Shown: in pieces, positions 63,344 through 64,000 of the stretch
Layout: every line of letters starts with the position of its first letter
Numbering within the stretch: position 1 is the first letter of the stretch
From: Erysipelotrichaceae bacterium
GTDB lineage: Bacteria > Bacillota_I > Bacilli_A > Erysipelotrichales > Erysipelotrichaceae
Direction of reading: 5' to 3'
Length of the DNA stretch: 64,000 nucleotides
Assembly: GCA_017515475.1 (NCBI GenBank)
Contig: JAFWFS010000027.1
Location: 126,829-190,828 of the forward strand
Position numbers and translations under genes: made by a program
Notes under the pieces: model-generated
What the model was told of the DNA's origin: nothing
What the model saw: only the letters and a program-made list of their open reading frames with translations
Databases searched by the model: none

Positions 63344-63998
63344 CTAGAATTCCGGTAACGGTATAGCCGGCATCGGTAACGGCTTCCCTGATCTGTTCAT
63401 TGTTGAGTGCGGTATCTGACAGATATGCTTTTCCTTCTTCCAGAGAAACCCTTACATCGGCTCCAAGATTCTTTAATGCCTCCTCTACGTGGGCGGCGCA
63501 GTGCATGCACATCATGCCATCGATCAGTACGGTTTTGTTCATCTTCTTGATTTCCTCCTTTTTTACTGAATTTATTCTTAGTGCGTTGCTTAGCACAAAT
63601 ATTGAACTGACTGACATCGTCAGCGCTCCGATCATCGGATTGAGAGACAGGCCCAGCGGCTTGTAGAAAGCGCCTGCCGCCAAAGGGATAAACAGAGCAT
63701 TATAGAACAGAGCCCAGAACAGATTCTGTCTGATCACCGACATCGTCTTACGGGCAAGATCGACCATGAACGATACATCAAGGATACTGTTGGTCATCAG
63801 TACGACATCGCTGGTCGCATAGGCAATATCTGTTCCGTTGGCTACGGAGAAGGATACATCGGCAGCCGAAAGGGCAATCGCATCGTTAACGCCGTCTCCG
63901 ACCATGGCCGTCTTTCCTGATTCTTTCTTTTCGTTTACGGTTTTGTGTTTATCCTGCGGTGTTACGGAAGACAGATACTCTGTGATGTTCAGTTTTCT
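63336..63998 (-). CDS. copA: Copper-translocating P-type ATPase, C-terminal part, with C-terminal HMA domain
   Basis: The 3' part of a P1B-type ATPase; the frame continues past the window edge. Visible are the P-domain hinge MVGDGVNDAIALSAADVSFSV, the last two membrane helices with NALFIPLAAGAFY and MSVSSIFVLSNALRI (the MSxSS copper motif of helix 8), and after a short linker a heavy-metal-associated domain with GMMCMHC. An HMA at the C-terminus rather than, or in addition to, the N-terminus is found in some Firmicutes. The N-terminal half, with the CPC motif, is outside the window. Confidence 0.9.
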   Translation of the reverse strand, partial: RKLNITEYLSSVTPQDKHKTVNEKKESGKTAMVGDGVNDAIALSAADVSFSVANGTDIAYATSDVVLMTNSILDVSFMVDLARKTMSVIRQNLFWALFYNALFIPLAAGAFYKPLGLSLNPMIGALTMSVSSIFVLSNALRINSVKKEEIKKMNKTVLIDGMMCMHCAAHVEEALKNLGADVRVSLEEGKAYLSDTALNNEQIREAVTDAGYTVTGILDE

Positions 63999-64000
63999 TG

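Overview
The window looks like a chromosomal segment of an anaerobic, low-to-mid GC Gram-positive bacterium, most likely Firmicutes of the Erysipelotrichia/Mollicutes-related branch (inference). Supporting signs are a class III (anaerobic) ribonucleotide reductase, an HrcA/CIRCE heat-shock regulon, HprK beside Lgt and a PpaX-like domain, RNase J, sortases and LPXTG proteins, a phosphoglycerate kinase with a Mollicutes-like insertion, and frequent AGA arginine codons. No rRNA, tRNA, CRISPR array, integrase or insertion sequence was recognised.

Layout. 1-2.3 kb: the 3' part of nrdD, fused to a glutaredoxin-like domain and followed by a thioredoxin reductase-like gene. 2.3-8.5 kb: nucleoside salvage (uridine-phosphorylase-like enzyme and adenosine deaminase on the minus strand, divergent from two nucleoside hydrolases, an M18 aminopeptidase and a nucleotide pyrophosphatase-like enzyme). 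8.6-11.5 kb: a lipoprotein with three internal repeats and three small membrane proteins, two with N-terminal zinc ribbons. 11.6-27.1 kb: a surface-structure locus, the most unusual part. It carries two kinds of signal peptidase (Lep-type and SipW-type), two classes of sortase (C and B), a 1751-residue LPNTG adhesin, an LPSTG major pilin, an Lgt-like membrane enzyme and five further secreted or membrane-anchored proteins, including a short protein with a TasA/camelysin-like SipW-type signal. It is visibly more AT-rich than its surroundings.

27.1-34.8 kb: a TraB-family membrane protein divergent from an HD-domain / membrane protein / uvrA / hprK / lgt-HAD operon, where Lgt and a HAD phosphatase are one polypeptide. 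34.9-39.1 kb: threonine catabolism (tdh-kbl), upp, and small genes. 39.1-42.4 kb: pgk-tpiA-eno. 42.5-47 kb: RNase J and peptide deformylase, divergent from ftsW-rsmD-coaD. 47-54.4 kb: hrcA-grpE-dnaK-dnaJ and clpB, controlled by three CIRCE elements, two of them in tandem before hrcA. 54.4-64 kb: cold-shock protein, S66 peptidase, threonine aldolase, a Crp-family regulator divergent from an ABC-type substrate-binding protein and permease with no ATPase gene, a polysaccharide deacetylase, a WYL regulator divergent from a membrane protein, ispG, csoR and the 3' part of a copper P-type ATPase.

A recurring regulatory theme is leaderless transcription. At least ten operon-leading genes have a good -10 hexamer ending exactly 6-7 bases before the start codon and no Shine-Dalgarno sequence, while other genes (pgk, hrcA, csp, add) have ordinary leaders with AGGAGG-like sites. 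Two divergent gene pairs (traB-like/HD gene and def/ftsW) are separated by only 49 and 39 bases and carry such promoters on both strands.
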